DNA of 64,000 bases from positions 6,062,057 through 6,126,056 of the forward strand of contig NW_020954581.1 in the NCBI RefSeq assembly GCF_900497805.2. The letters are read 5' to 3'. Made by a program: the position numbers and the translations under genes. The stretch is from Vombatus ursinus (Eukaryota > Chordata > Mammalia > Diprotodontia > Vombatidae). The notes under the pieces were generated by a model. The model was not told the DNA's origin. It ran no database searches and saw only the letters and a list, made by a program, of their open reading frames with translations. This document shows, in pieces, positions 53,890 through 64,000 of this stretch (the stretch's first letter is position 1; each line of letters begins with the position of its first letter).

Positions 53890-54025
53890 TCAGTCAGTCA
53901 ATGAACATTTATTAAGCACCTACTGTGTGTCAATCACTGTGCTAAGTGTTAGAGATACAAGAAAGGATGAAGGACTGGGGGGAGATAGCACATAAAAAGA
54001 AGCTATAAGGGAAGAGGGCTGAAAA
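53890..54025 (-). repeat. L2 LINE 3' end
   Basis: cagtcagtcaatgaacattt, taagcacctactgtgtgtca, ctgtgctaagtgttagagat. Confidence 0.9.
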
Positions 54026-54026
54026 G

Positions 54027-54028
<2 letters not shown>

Positions 54029-54075
<47 letters not shown>
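54029..54075 (+). repeat. (TG)n microsatellite
   Basis: About 22 TG units between an L2 and a Mar-1 SINE. Confidence 0.97.
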
Positions 54076-54076
<1 letters not shown>

Positions 54077-54120
54077 AGAGAAGGATCTGGAAAGAATTCT
54101 CCACTGTTGTCCCTACATGT

Positions 54121-54360
54121 ATTCAATTGTTTTCAGTTGTGTCTGACTTTTCTTGACCCCATTTGAGATTTTCTTGGTGGAGATACTGGAGTGGTTTGCC
54201 ATTTCCTTCTCCAGGTCATTTTACATATGAGGAAACTGAAGCAAATAGGGTCAAGTGACTTTCCCAGGGTGATACACAGCTAGTGTCTGAGGTCAGATTT
54301 GACCTTTGGTCTTTCTGACTCCAGGACCAGTGTTCTATCTACTGCACCACCTAGCTACCT
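54121..54360 (-). repeat. Mar-1 SINE, near full length
   Basis: gaccccatttgagattttct, tggagtggtttgccatttcc, tctactgcaccacctagcta. Confidence 0.93.
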
Positions 54361-54815
54361 GTAAAAATAGTATTATTATCTTAAAGCATCATGTTATTAA
54401 CTTAAAGTACTATAGGAAACGTGAGGGTATATTTATTGTTATTAATAAGAACACTATTATTTTACTAGTTATCTGTTGGGCCCAGGGACAGAGATTCCAG
54501 TCATTCAAGACCTGGTTTTCTTGACCTATATTTGCTGGAAAGAAAAGGTCCACTATGGGACCTCAGTTGGTGTACTTGTCTTAACAGAGACTTATGGTCC
54601 TGAGGGAGAGGAGTGGGTGGTGATATTTGTAAGCTGGTGGAGCTAGGGGCAAGTGATTGGTCTGTAAGAAGCTTGGTTTATACACTCTTTGAAATAGAGT
54701 GGTGAGATACTAATCTCTCCCCCCACCCACACATGCCCCTTTTATTTCACATAATCTCAGAGTTTTCAGAGTTGAGAGACTCAGGAATCATCTGTTCCAA
54801 CATATATATGAAAAA
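54361..54815. other. mostly unique segment, no gene seen
   Basis: I see no recognised repeat or credible frame. The end grades into the CR1/L3 fragment. Confidence 0.4.
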
Positions 54816-54819
54816 GAAG

Positions 54820-55035
54820 TAGTGGTGTACACCAGGTGGTCTTTTGGCCTCTGTTTGAATGTTAGGGAGTTCACCACCTCCCTCCTGAGGCAGTCTATTT
54901 TACTTTTGGACGGCTCAAATTGTTAAAAAGTTTTTCTTTATATTAAGCTTAAATCTGCCTCTGTGGGAGCTGTATTCTCAGGAGCTGAACAAGGCTTCAC
55001 ATGATAGCCTTTCAAATGTTTGAAAACAGACACTG
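54820..55035 (-). repeat. CR1/L3-type LINE fragment
   Basis: gggagttcaccacctccctc, agtttttctttatattaagc, ttaaatctgcctctgtggga, cctttcaaatgtttgaaaac. Same family as 13690-14125 but a partly different segment. Confidence 0.7.
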
Positions 55036-55044
55036 AGCTACAAA

Positions 55045-55150
55045 AATTCAATTTAAAAAACATTAAACATTTATTGGACCCATCCTGTGCTAGGTGCTGG
55101 GGCTGTGAAGATTTTGAAAAATAGTTCCTGCCCTCAAGGGGTTTACATTT
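55045..55150 (-). repeat. L2 LINE 3' end
   Basis: aaacatttattggacccatc, ctgtgctaggtgctggggct, cctcaaggggtttacatttt. Confidence 0.88.
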
Positions 55151-55563
55151 TACTTTAAGAATTTTATTTTTTTAAGAATATTTAAAAATAAGTCTGAATA
55201 GTTCTGGAGAAGCCAGATGGCCATGACACTCTGATTATCTGTTTGAGCCAAATCTGTGCTTGGCTCAAAGGGAAGGATAGCCTGATACTAATCATACCTC
55301 CCTTGCTTTGAGGGACGTCAAGGTCCCTTCAGTATTAAATGAATAGCTCACTTTCTTTTCTACTCATCCTTCCCAATAGAGTAATTGTCTCTGTAATGAG
55401 TCACTCAAAGTATATGTCTACTAAAGGTTGAGGATCTTTAACTATATACTGCTATCTCACTCTTAGTACTTCTCCTGTCGAACTGTTTCTTTGGAAGACA
55501 TGAAAAGGCCTTGTCCCCAGTAGGCACTCAATGCTTGTGTATCAGTACTCAAAACCTGTATCT

Positions 55564-55579
55564 CAAGGACCTGTGTTTT
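55564..55579 (+). repeat. target-site-like repeat, left of L1 5' UTR
   Basis: caaggacctgtgtttt matches caaggatctgtgcttt at 56471-56486 at 14 of 16 positions. The pair brackets the L1 5' UTR fragment exactly. Confidence 0.75.
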
Positions 55580-55580
55580 T

Positions 55581-56470
55581 GAGGGGAGCCAAGATGGTAG
55601 AGTAAAAGTAGTGACTGTCTTGAGCTCTCCCCCAAACCCCTCCAAATACCTATAAAAATGGCTCTAAACAAATTCGAAAGCAGCAGAACGCACAAAAAGA
55701 CAGAGTGAAACAAATTTCCAGCCCAAGGCAACCTGGATGGTTGATCAGAAAGATATACTGAGCCACCCTGGGAAAGGAGCACTGTTTGGCGTGGGCGCGC
55801 AGGCCACAGTGAAGCTGGAGCAGGCCTCAGAGGACCAAATTGCAGGCAGCTGTGGCAGTTTCCAGACTTCTCAACCCACAAATGCCAAAGACAACTTAGA
55901 AGGTCAGTGGGAAAAGTCTGTTTCTGTGGCGATGAAAGAGAAGCACAGGGTCCCAGTCCCATTCCCCAAGTTCAGTCCCGGGGCAGCAGCTGCCTCCTGA
56001 GCTTCTGGCCCACAGACTGAGGGGAAATCTAGTGGCTGATCAGAGGGGGATTGCAGGGATCTCTCTGCTGGTGCAGGATTCTCTTTCTTTGCTTGTGCTT
56101 GGATCTGGGTCACAGTTCTGGGTGGTAGTTCTGGGGTGAGGAGGACTTCTGGCATGGTGGAGCTTGTAGTAGCTGTGAAGAGGAAATCCTCCTCACAGTT
56201 CTAAGACAGAAAAGAGTGCTTGTGGTCCCTCATAGACCAGACAGAGCACAGGTCAGGAAAGGAGTAAACACCTTGCCCTTGATCATAGCACCTTGGAAGA
56301 ACTGAAAATTTACAGGTCCCTAGAAGTATCTCTGAAAACAGCTGCACAAAACCCCCAAAACTTGGGACAGTACATTCTCCACACTGGAACTAGACTCCTG
56401 CCTTAACAAAGAGTTTATAACTGAAGTAATTGGCTGGGATCATGAGCAAGTAGCGCAAAAAGAGCCAGAC
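55581..56470 (+). repeat. isolated L1 LINE 5' UTR and first codons of ORF1
   Basis: About 890 bp starting ggggagccaagatgg, the form known at the 5' end of mammalian L1. It continues with an untranslated region rich in short CAG/GGG words and reaches an ORF1-like start at 56442 (ATG AGC AAG TAG), which stops at its fourth codon. It breaks off 29 bp after that ATG without ORF1, ORF2, 3' UTR or A tail. Frames across the UTR (55737-56000 +, 55549-55962 -) are not coding. The family match is from memory of marsupial L1 5' ends. Confidence 0.78.
55588..55597 (+). promoter_or_regulatory. YY1-type site of L1 5' end
   Basis: gccaagatgg, ten bases. Human L1 5' UTRs carry a YY1 site with AAGATGG near the first bases that positions the start of transcription. 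Whether this fossil copy is still active is unknown. Confidence 0.6.
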
Positions 56471-56486
56471 CAAGGATCTGTGCTTT
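56471..56486 (+). repeat. target-site-like repeat, right of L1 5' UTR
   Basis: Partner of 55564-55579, two mismatches in 16. Confidence 0.75.
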
Positions 56487-56574
56487 TATTGGGATGGAAA
56501 CTCCCAAGCTAGAAATGTAATGCATTATGCAGAACACAACCCACCTGTAATTTACACTCTTAGGGTGTTACATC

Positions 56575-56690
56575 AGCCTCAGAGAGGTCCACTGTCAGAC
56601 AATTAGTTAATGCCAGTGACAGGACATGAATCTAGGACTCTCTGAGTCTAAGTCCAGCACTTTGTCCTCCAATATGCCAGGCTGCCTCTC
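56575..56690 (-). repeat. MIR-type SINE fragment
   Basis: gccagtgacaggacatgaat, gtctaagtccagcactttgt. Confidence 0.75.
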
Positions 56691-56707
56691 AGATGCTCAA
56701 GAAATAT

Positions 56708-56848
56708 CTTGACATTTATCATGTATATATTTTGCATGTATTTATAGGTAGAGTATAAACTCAGGGGAAAGCTTGCTTTGCTATTTTCTTTGTATCTTCA
56801 ATTCCTGGCATACAGTAGTCATTTAATAACTACTTGTTAAATTGAACA
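56708..56848 (+). repeat. L2 LINE 3' terminus
   Basis: tagagtataaactcagggga, catacagtagtcatttaata. Confidence 0.82.
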
Positions 56849-57061
56849 GAATTATTTCCATCCCTCCTCCCTTCTCCCCTCCCTAATGTCAATTATAGTG
56901 GAGTCTTAAGATTATATTAATAGATAACATGCTTATCTATGTTCTCAGAAGGTCATATGTGTAATTTACTGCTACACAAGTAAATAGCAAATGCTCAAAT
57001 ACAGGTGTTCCTTACTTTATACCTATTTTATTTGGTCACTCTCAGGGCTCTTGCTTTCCCT

Positions 57062-57233
57062 CTGAGATTACCTTCAAATTAACCAGTTACATCTTGTTTG
57101 TACATGGTTGTTTGCATGCTGTTTCCCTCCATTAAATTGTAAGCTCCCTGAGGGCAAAGGTTATTTTTTGTTTTTCTCCATTTCTCCAGTACTTAGCACA
57201 ATGCCTGGTGGTGCTTAATAAATGCTTGTTGAC
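57062..57233 (+). repeat. L2 LINE 3' terminus
   Basis: ccattaaattgtaagctccc, tgagggcaaaggttattttt, ggtgcttaataaatgcttgt. Confidence 0.93.
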
Positions 57234-57530
57234 TACTAAATGTAAACCTGAAAAAAATGATTTTATAAAAAATGTAAAATCATTTTATAAATCATTGAAA
57301 AATATTTGATTAATATTTTAACTATATGAAAGGATCTTTCTGTATAATGAATGCCTATTTATATAATGGTATTTTAAAGTAGATGATTGGAATGTCAAAG
57401 ATACTTTTGGAAACAAAGTAATTATATCCTAATTTGTATTTTAATGGTTTCTCCCAACTGTTCAAGCTCACTCCCATTGAAACTGATTTTTATTTCTTGA
57501 GTTCATATTTTGTACTTAATGATATCATAT
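57234..57530. other. AT-rich unique segment
   Basis: A local tandem of taaaatcattttata-like words at about 57260-57300. No gene or named repeat. Confidence 0.4.
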
Positions 57531-57587
57531 GTAAAGCTCTTTACATATCTTAACATGCTATATAAATGCATTATGATTATGATCACT

Positions 57588-57720
57588 TGTATCTATGTTG
57601 GTTCCACTCAGTTGAATGGAAGTTCATTGAGGACAGGGACTGTTTCTTTTTTTATCTTTGTACACCAATCACAGTGCCTAGCACATAGTAGGCACTAAAT
57701 CCATACTTGTCAAATTGAAT
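57588..57720 (+). repeat. L2 LINE 3' terminus
   Basis: gttcattgaggacagggact, tgcctagcacatagtaggca. Confidence 0.9.
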
Positions 57721-58480
57721 ATTTTTAAAATAAATGAATACAAAGAAAAACATTAACAGAAAATTAAATAAAAGATAGTGTTCAAATATTCAGTATGACC
57801 TAATGTGAAACTTAACTTTATTTTTCCATGTTGAGACCCTTTGATCTTTAGTCTTTCCTTTGATGCATCATTCACATATAATTCATAGATTCATGACGAG
57901 CAATTTGTCAACATTTACTTGTGTGAATCTGGTTATCTCCTTCCCAAATACTTTCTTCCTCCTCAAAACACACGTTCATTTTGCTCTGTGGCAACCTTTA
58001 TTGTGAGGGATGGACAACCTTCTCGCCCCTGAAAAGACACATTGGACATTTTGGCATCCATGTGTGCCCTGCAGCAGAAGAAGCCAAGGTACCTGAAGGA
58101 CCCCAGACAACTGGAGTCACCATTTTGGAACTTCATCCAGAAATTTCTTTCATGAAATACTATAGGCAGCCAAGGTACAGAAATATCTCTCATATCATGA
58201 AATGACCTTTAAGATAGTAACTTTTTCTTCCTCTTTGGTATCAAATACACTTCAAAGTATACCAGTCTTTTAAAATAGGACAGGAAACTTGAATAGCCAG
58301 TGTTTTGCTACAAATAATCCAGACTTAAGATGAGGAACAAGACAGACCATTGGAACTTTGTGCCTGAGTCGATTAAGTATCTCTCAATGCCTTTTTTCCT
58401 ATCTACTTTTGTTCCTTTATACAAGCTGTACCCTATGTCTGGAAAGCTCTCCATCCTTATCTCCTCTCCTTGGAGTACCA
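57721..58480. other. unique segment, no gene seen
   Basis: No recognised repeat. Frames of about 75 codons on both strands at 57963-58205 overlap each other and show no domain. Confidence 0.4.
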
Positions 58481-58482
58481 TT

Positions 58483-58665
58483 GGTCTAGAGGTAGTAAGG
58501 ACCTTAGAAGTCACTTGATTCAATCCCTTCTTTACAGCTGAGGAAACTGAGGCCCAAAGACATGAAATGATTTCCTTAGGGTTACACAGGCATTAAGTGG
58601 AAAAAACAGGATTTGAAACTAGGTCCTTTGACTCCCAGGCCCACCTATGTCCTTTTCATGGTACC
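58483..58665 (-). repeat. MIR/Ther-type SINE
   Basis: cagctgaggaaactgaggcc, ccttagggttacacaggcat. Confidence 0.9.
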
Positions 58666-58679
58666 ATACTACCAAATTC

Positions 58680-58925
58680 TCTCCAAGGCTCAGCATAAAT
58701 GCCAGCTCTTACTCCAGGCCTTTCTTACTCTTCTCCCCCTAGCTGTTAATGCCCCTCACCAATTACTTTGTATTTTATTTGTATGTATTTTGTATTTCAT
58801 ATCTGTTTATATGCTGTCATCATTTTCCTCCCAGTTCTTCAGGCAGGACAGGAACTCTCATTTTTGTCTTTGTACCACTAGGGCCTGGCAGAATAGTAAT
58901 AAACATATGCTGAATTGAACTGATT
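58680..58925 (+). repeat. L2 LINE 3' end
   Basis: aggctcagcataaatgccag, tcttcaggcaggacaggaac, tagtaataaacatatgctga. Confidence 0.82.
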
Positions 58926-58934
58926 TGAATACAA

Positions 58935-59120
58935 TAAAATCCTACCTTCTGGTGAAGACCTTTCCTGATCCTCCTCAATGCTAATGCTTTCCCTCTGAGA
59001 TGAACTCCCCAGTTTACCTTGTGTATTTCTCTATGTATGCAGTTGTTTGTATGTTTCAGCCCCAATCTATTGGAAGCTCCTTGAGGTCATATTTTGGGTA
59101 TGTTGTAAGTAGTTATTGAG
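58935..59120 (+). repeat. L2 LINE 3' end, second copy
   Basis: ggtgaagacctttcctgatc, attggaagctccttgaggtc. Directly after another sense L2 tail. Confidence 0.8.
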
Positions 59121-59367
59121 TAGTTGGTTGGCTTGACTTGCCCATTTCCCAATGACTTTAATGTCTTGTTTCCAGTTTCTAATGCTGGTACTCCAAGCTG
59201 ACTGTGCTGATTATATTCTTCCCCTTCCAGTAGGCATATTCTCCTTTCAGGACCCTGCTGGTTTTCTCTGGACCCATTTTCTCAACTCAAAGTTTTTGGC
59301 CAGTGTTCTACTTGGGCCACCATCAGATTTGCAATTTGGTCACAACCTTAATAGTAGCAACACCAGT

Positions 59368-59660
59368 CCAAGCATTTATTTAGCAGCTACTATGCTTTAG
59401 TAGCCAAGCTAGGCTGGGGATGCAAAGACAAAATTGGAAACAGCCCCCGCCCTCAAGGACCTTACAGTCTAGCTAGGGGAAATAATATGCATTTAAAATG
59501 CCAGGTGATTTGTGGGCAACAAGCTAGCACTTGGAAGATCAGGAAGGGCCTCATGTAGAAGGTCACTCAGAAACTGGGGATCCTGCAAGATAGGTGAGGA
59601 GTAAGTATATTCCAGACATGGGGAATAACCAGTGAAAAGACACAGAGGGAGAAGATAGAC
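59368..59660 (-). repeat. L2 LINE 3' region
   Basis: ccaagcatttatttagcagc, gccctcaaggaccttacagt, gatcaggaagggcctcatgt. Confidence 0.9.
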
Positions 59661-59768
59661 TTTGACCACTGGATGGACTAATTTTCTGTGAACACAATGT
59701 AAGCAACAACAGCATTAGAGACTGTGGTTGATGCTACCCTTTGGCTTCTAAATTCAATGTCTTCTTTG

Positions 59769-59813
59769 AAAAACAAACAAACAAACAAATAAACAAACAA
59801 ACAAACAAAAACA
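59769..59813 (+). repeat. (CAAA)n microsatellite
   Basis: About ten AAAC/CAAA units with one variant. Confidence 0.95.
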
Positions 59814-59814
59814 A

Positions 59815-60835
59815 CACACCACCAAAAAACCAAACCAAACCAAACCTTACTTCTTCTTTTGAGTTACTTTATGAACATTCCATCTCATTGACTTTTATTT
59901 CCTCCACTAAGACTTCCCTCATGAGAAGAGGAACTGAAGCTTTCAGGAAGACCAAAGAAATGATTATGTAGCACCAGCAGTCTTGGGTTCCCAAGCCACT
60001 TTCAAACACCATTTATGGAAAAAAGGAGAGGGAAATCACGGTAACAGTTTATATTGTCCCCTTTAACAGTGCATTATCTTCCTTTTTAAGATTCTGTTTC
60101 CTGCCAAGTTGTTTGCAAAACGAAGAGCCCAAATGCTACCTGGATTGTATATCAAATGCACAGCTTATAAATAGAAATCCAAAGTAACCGCATTGCATTG
60201 TACAGTAGAAAACTTAAAGGTGGCTTTGCAGGCTACTGGTTTTACTTAGCAGTAAAGAGAGATTCTTGCAAAGGTTGTTTACACAGTCCTAAATCCTTGT
60301 AAAGTCAGACTGGAACAAGTCTGTTATCTGACCTAGCCCTTAGGGCTACTTAAACACCTGTGGATTTATAGAGTTCAGATGTCTACCAAGGTCTGTGTTG
60401 AAGTTCATTCAGAAACCTGTGGCCCAGATGAAACAGGCTGCTAACATGGGTAAGCTGTTTCTTCACCCCTACACTCCCTCCCACCTCTGGTCCTTTGGTC
60501 CTGGCTTATGGAGCTGTCACATGAACCAGAAACAAGATGAAAATTTCAAAATGTCCTCTCTGATTGAATAGGAGGAGTGAACAAAGGAACAGGGGGAAAC
60601 CCTCACTTCTTATCTGTTGTGTGTATTTTAAGGATTCATCAAAGAATTTAATTTCTCAAATTTAAAATCTTAAAAGCAAGATCTGTCAGGGGTCCATTCT
60701 CTTTTGAGTACAAGGGCACGTAAGGAACTGCCAGCCATAAAGTAGAGAAACTGAGGACTGGTGTCCCTTTGCTGCTAATTCACTGAAATTCAAATTAGAC
60801 ACATATTAGACAAAATGTATACACAAAAGAATTCG
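59815..60835. other. low-repeat island 5, candidate non-coding constraint
   Basis: About 1 kb with no recognised repeat. The centre 60040-60450 is complex (ttgtttgcaaaacgaagagc, aaaggttgtttacacagtcc). No long frame. Constraint is inferred from repeat absence only. Confidence 0.4.
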
Positions 60836-60837
60836 AG

Positions 60838-61065
60838 TTTATATAAAGGTTTGAGGTTTGTATCATGCTTTCCGCATGTTATTTCATTGGACCCTCACAA
60901 TAACCCTGAGAAGTACTATTATGATCCCTACTTTATAGATAAAGAAACTAAGGATGAAAGACATGAAATTGCTTGTCCATGGTCACATAGCTAGTAAGTA
61001 TTGGAGGCAGAATTTGAATTCAGGTCTTCCTGACTCAGAGCTAGTGCTCATTCTAATGTACCATG
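60838..61065 (-). repeat. MIR SINE, near full length
   Basis: ttggaccctcacaataaccc, tagataaagaaactaaggat, ttcaggtcttcctgactcag. Confidence 0.93.
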
Positions 61066-61167
61066 TGGACTCCTAATAGGGATTTAAAACTAAGGAAATT
61101 TTAAAGTCATGTACAACTTATTCAGGTTCCAAGATTCTTTGAAGGGCCCAAATACAAAATAAAAGTG

Positions 61168-61358
61168 AACAGAATACAGGTTTAGAGCTGGAAGGGTCAT
61201 TAGAGGTCATTTCATTCAACTCCCTTGTTATACAGATGAGGAAACTGAGGCCCTGAGGTTAGGTGACTTACCCAACTCAGATACAGGTATTAAGTGTTGG
61301 AGCTGGAATCTGAAAGCATGCCCGTTAATTCTAGAGTCTCTTTCTTTCCATTGTACTA
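61168..61358 (-). repeat. MIR/Ther-type SINE
   Basis: ggtttagagctggaagggtc, cagatgaggaaactgaggcc. Confidence 0.92.
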
Positions 61359-61383
61359 AGCTAACTAAGTCTAAGGCGTGGCC

Positions 61384-61446
61384 GGGCCAAGAAAACCCCA
61401 AATGGGGTCACGAAGAGTCACATATACCTGAAACAGCTGAATAAAA
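61384..61446 (+). repeat. Mar-1 SINE 3' tail
   Basis: Only the RTE-derived tail: gccaagaaaaccccaaatgg, ggtcacgaagagtcacatat. The head and core are absent. Confidence 0.85.
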
Positions 61447-61476
61447 TCCAAGGCTAAAAGCACACACATGTGCAGA

Positions 61477-61477
<1 letters not shown>

Positions 61478-61524
<47 letters not shown>
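61478..61524 (+). repeat. (CA)n microsatellite
   Basis: GCGCGCA then about 21 CA units. Confidence 0.97.
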
Positions 61525-61527
<3 letters not shown>

Positions 61528-61995
61528 TTGTCCAGGCTTGAACATTCTTGACATTACTAAATCCCAATTAGATATCATCTACTGAGTATCTCTCCCATTT
61601 TTGTACTCTAATAACTTGGGATCTCAGAATGGAAAAGTACATCTAATAAGCCTTTGCAGTGCCTGACCCCTTGATCCATCCTGTTTATACGTAGCTAAGT
61701 CTATTCTTTAATTGCTTTTGACAGTGTTTTTTTCATAGCTTTCCATCTGTACATACACAGTTCTCCTGTTTATTTACCATATTATCATCATGAGGCCAAA
61801 TTACTCTGGAATAGGAATATCTTTTTATCAATTAATACTTGGCTTATGTATCCCTTGTCTTTTTTTAACCCAGAAACTCAGAAGCTCATATTTGCAAATA
61901 TATTTCTAGGCTTCTAAATGCATAAAGAAGTATTCAGTTTTCTCTCTCAAATTTCTGTCTTTCCTCTAGGCTTTTTGTTAGGCAATATCAGAGTG
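61525..61995. other. unique segment, no gene seen
   Basis: I see no recognised repeat or gene. Confidence 0.4.
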
Positions 61996-61997
61996 AT

Positions 61998-62195
61998 AGT
62001 GTAGTACAGCAGATAGAGCGTTGGGCCTAGAGTCAAGAAGACAACAGGTTCAAATCTAACCTCAGACACATATCACCTATTTGATGTTGGACAAGTCTCT
62101 TAACCTCTCTGGACCTCAGTTTTCTCAATTGTAAAATGAGGTGGTTGGACTCAATGACCTTTAGGGTCCCTTCCAGCTCTAAGCCTAGGATCCAA
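61998..62195 (+). repeat. MIR/Ther-type SINE, near full length
   Basis: agtacagcagatagagcgtt, ctctggacctcagttttctc, agggtcccttccagctctaa. Confidence 0.93.
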
Positions 62196-62421
62196 TAAGT
62201 AATTGTTCAACTTTCTAACATGGGACAAGTAAGTCTCAACCCATGCATTCACTATACCAAGCTGAGCCTTAAGTAACAGCAATATTGTGCTTAAAAAGAC
62301 TATGAGTGACTAAGTTATTTTGACTATTATAAATAGAAAAATTAAAAATAAAGGACATATAAAGAGAGATACTATCTTCATCCAGAGAAAAAACTGATAA
62401 ATAGAAGTATTATTGAATAAT

Positions 62422-62450
62422 ATTACATATACATGTACATGTACATCTAC

Positions 62451-62517
<67 letters not shown>

Positions 62518-62519
62518 GA
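62422..62519 (+). repeat. (ACATAT)n microsatellite
   Basis: TACATATACATA units for nearly 100 bp. The Met-Tyr repeat frame on the reverse strand is an artefact. Confidence 0.97.
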
Positions 62520-62524
62520 CACAC

Positions 62525-62756
62525 ATCCCTGTTTGTGTCTAATGGTAGCTGTCTCAAGGGTGGGGCTGGGAGGAGGGAAGAAAAAAGGGAAAAATTTACA
62601 TGATGACTTTGTTATATATTTGGATAGAACAGCAAGTTGTACATGATAGATCTGAAGTTTCATATGCAATCATCTTTTTTTTTATTGTTCTGTATTATGG
62701 AAATGCTTGTTTTGTTCCCTCAATTGAAAACAAAATAAAAAGAGTCCAAAGATATT
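62525..62756 (+). repeat. L1 LINE 3' end, diverged
   Basis: aaaaatttacatgatgactt, gatctgaagtttcatatgca, tatggaaatgcttgttttgt, then an A-rich end. Resembles a marsupial L1 3' UTR. The family call is from memory. Confidence 0.6.
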
Positions 62757-63040
62757 CCATAAAGAACTATACCACTCAAACTTGTGTTGGCCACAGCCCT
62801 GAGACACTCATAGAAGGATTAAGAAGCATAAACATCAAAAGCTTTTATGATCTCACCTGATGGGGACATATGTGGATGATGCTTTCTCCCCCATTGGGAT
62901 GAACATTTAATTCCTATAGGGAATATCTCTTCCTATAGGGCATGATGATTTTCAAAGACCATACAGGAAGACACACACATATATCAACAATACAAACCTA
63001 CAAACATGAGATAACACCATAAAGGAGCTTGGAGATCACC
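62757..63040. other. unique segment, no gene seen
   Basis: I see no recognised repeat. A short local direct repeat of tcctatagggaatatctctt lies near 62914. Confidence 0.35.
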
Positions 63041-63044
63041 TGAG

Positions 63045-63145
63045 AATCAACAATCCAACAAGTATTTATAAAGCAATTCTATGTGCCAGACATTATGCTA
63101 GTCGCCAGAGGGAAGAAGGAGATACTGTTTGGGACAATCTAAAAA
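63045..63145 (-). repeat. L2 LINE 3' end
   Basis: caacaagtatttataaagca, ctatgtgccagacattatgc. Confidence 0.82.
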
Positions 63146-63309
63146 TTAGATGTGTCTCATCAGCCCAAATGTGGTAAGTTAAAATTAAATAGACATGCAA
63201 TTATAATGCAAGGATCAAGGCAAAGATGATATAAAAGGTGGTTTGCCTACTGGAAGAAGTATATTTTTGTGGTAGAAGTAAGGCTTGACCAATGGCCACA
63301 CAGAAAGGA

Positions 63310-63554
63310 AGGGCTACTTTATGTAATTTTATTCCCAAATTGTTTTATAATCACTCTAATATCTAACCTACATATGGACCATAAAACCTAGTTGCTCATA
63401 AGGCCTCACCTTATATATACACCCAAATCCAAAGCAGCACTTTTTTTTGGTATTAGAAAAAAAAAAGCGACATAGAGAATGGCTGAACAAATTGCGGTAT
63501 ATGAGTCTAATGGAATACTCCTTCCTTTGTGAACATGGGTTCATCATAAACCAT
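63310..63554 (+). repeat. L1 LINE 3' region, left part
   Basis: gaatggctgaacaaattgcg, gtatatgagtctaatggaat, the L1 3' word order. Interrupted by a MIR. Confidence 0.75.
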
Positions 63555-63652
63555 TCTGGACCTCTGGTTTTTGTTTTTAATCTATAAAAGGACAGAGTAG
63601 ACCAGGTGGTGTGTGAGGTCCCTTCTGGCTGTAGATCAATGATCCTATGATT
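63555..63652 (+). repeat. MIR/Ther SINE fragment in L1
   Basis: attctggacctctggttttt, gtgaggtcccttctggctgt, agatcaatgatcctatg. Confidence 0.8.
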
Positions 63653-63860
63653 TTTGTGTCATAAGTAACAACATATATGAGGAATATATGGAAGCCTGGA
63701 AAGACTATGTCATATGGTTTTGCTTTACTGTTTTTTTCTAGATTGCATGGGGGTATTCAATAGGGGTAGGGAAGGTGGTATATTTGGAAATGATTGTGGT
63801 ATAAAAACATAAGATATCCATAGTATTTTTTTAAAAAAAGAATCAATTTATAAAATAAAG
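63653..63860 (+). repeat. L1 LINE 3' region, right part
   Basis: gaagcctggaaagactatgt, gggggtattcaataggggta, ending in an A run near 63831. Confidence 0.6.
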
Positions 63861-64000
63861 GGAAAAGACTTGGTTAGTGAAGAACGAAGGCAAAACTTCA
63901 TGTGCATAATGTAGCTTCCCAGAACCAACCTTGGCTTTCATTTTATGGTTCTATTAGATAAAATTTCTTATTTTGTTGAAATATATCCAGACAGCAGGCA

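Noticed and set aside
55549-56000. Frames of 137 (-) and 87 (+) codons
   Set aside because: Both lie largely in the L1 5' untranslated region, which has few stops because it is GC-richer.
57963-58205. Facing frames of about 75 codons
   Set aside because: Each is the shadow of the other. No domain, and no splice signals I would trust.
62310-62669. 119-codon reverse frame with Met-Tyr repeats
   Set aside because: Translation of the ACATAT microsatellite.

Overview
The window reads as mammalian, most likely marsupial, nuclear DNA. It is AT-rich and densely packed with ancient interspersed repeats. The best lineage marker is a CORE-SINE whose tRNA-like head (motif gcagtggatagagc) is joined to a BovB/RTE-type 3' tail (motif ccaaatggggtcac) and ends in a CAA-rich run. 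This matches the published Mar-1 design of marsupials. MIR/Ther-type SINEs, L2 3' ends, L1 3' ends of a marsupial type, CR1/L3 pieces and two kinds of short DNA transposon make up most of the rest. The species cannot be read from the sequence.

I find no convincing protein-coding gene, exon, tRNA or other RNA gene. Every open frame over about 100 codons falls in a purine or pyrimidine tract, a microsatellite, a LINE remnant, an L1 5' UTR, or non-coding DNA without coding signals. The only protein similarity I can defend is decayed L2 reverse transcriptase at 25.6-26.1 kb (+), 14.1-14.6 kb (-) and 9.9-10.15 kb (+).

Layout: 0-19.8 kb is repeat-dense. It holds an imperfect direct duplication near 0.4-0.9 kb, a 280-bp purine tract at 4.3 kb, many MIR and Mar-1 copies, and an L1 inserted in an L2 at 18.8-19.5 kb. 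19.8-25.3 kb is sparser, with a possible solo LTR, an L1 3' end and a CpG-retaining stretch near 24.7 kb. 25.3-30.1 kb is again repeats, including a three-layer nest and a Tigger-like MITE inserted in an L2. 30.1-33.3 kb is nearly repeat-free. 33.3-40.2 kb is repeats with a second Tigger-like MITE and two palindromes. 40.2-45.9 kb is the emptiest part, interrupted only at 41.75-42.4 kb. 45.9-59.7 kb is repeats, including an isolated L1 5' UTR flanked by target-site-like repeats. 59.8-60.8 kb is another quiet island, and 60.8-64 kb returns to SINEs, L1 tails and microsatellites.

The overall picture is intergenic or deep intronic DNA. The few-kilobase islands from which SINEs, L2 and L1 are missing are the best candidates for constrained, probably regulatory, sequence. 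That is inference from repeat exclusion and retained CpG only; cross-species alignment would decide it. Repeat edges are judged by eye and are usually good to 10-20 bp.
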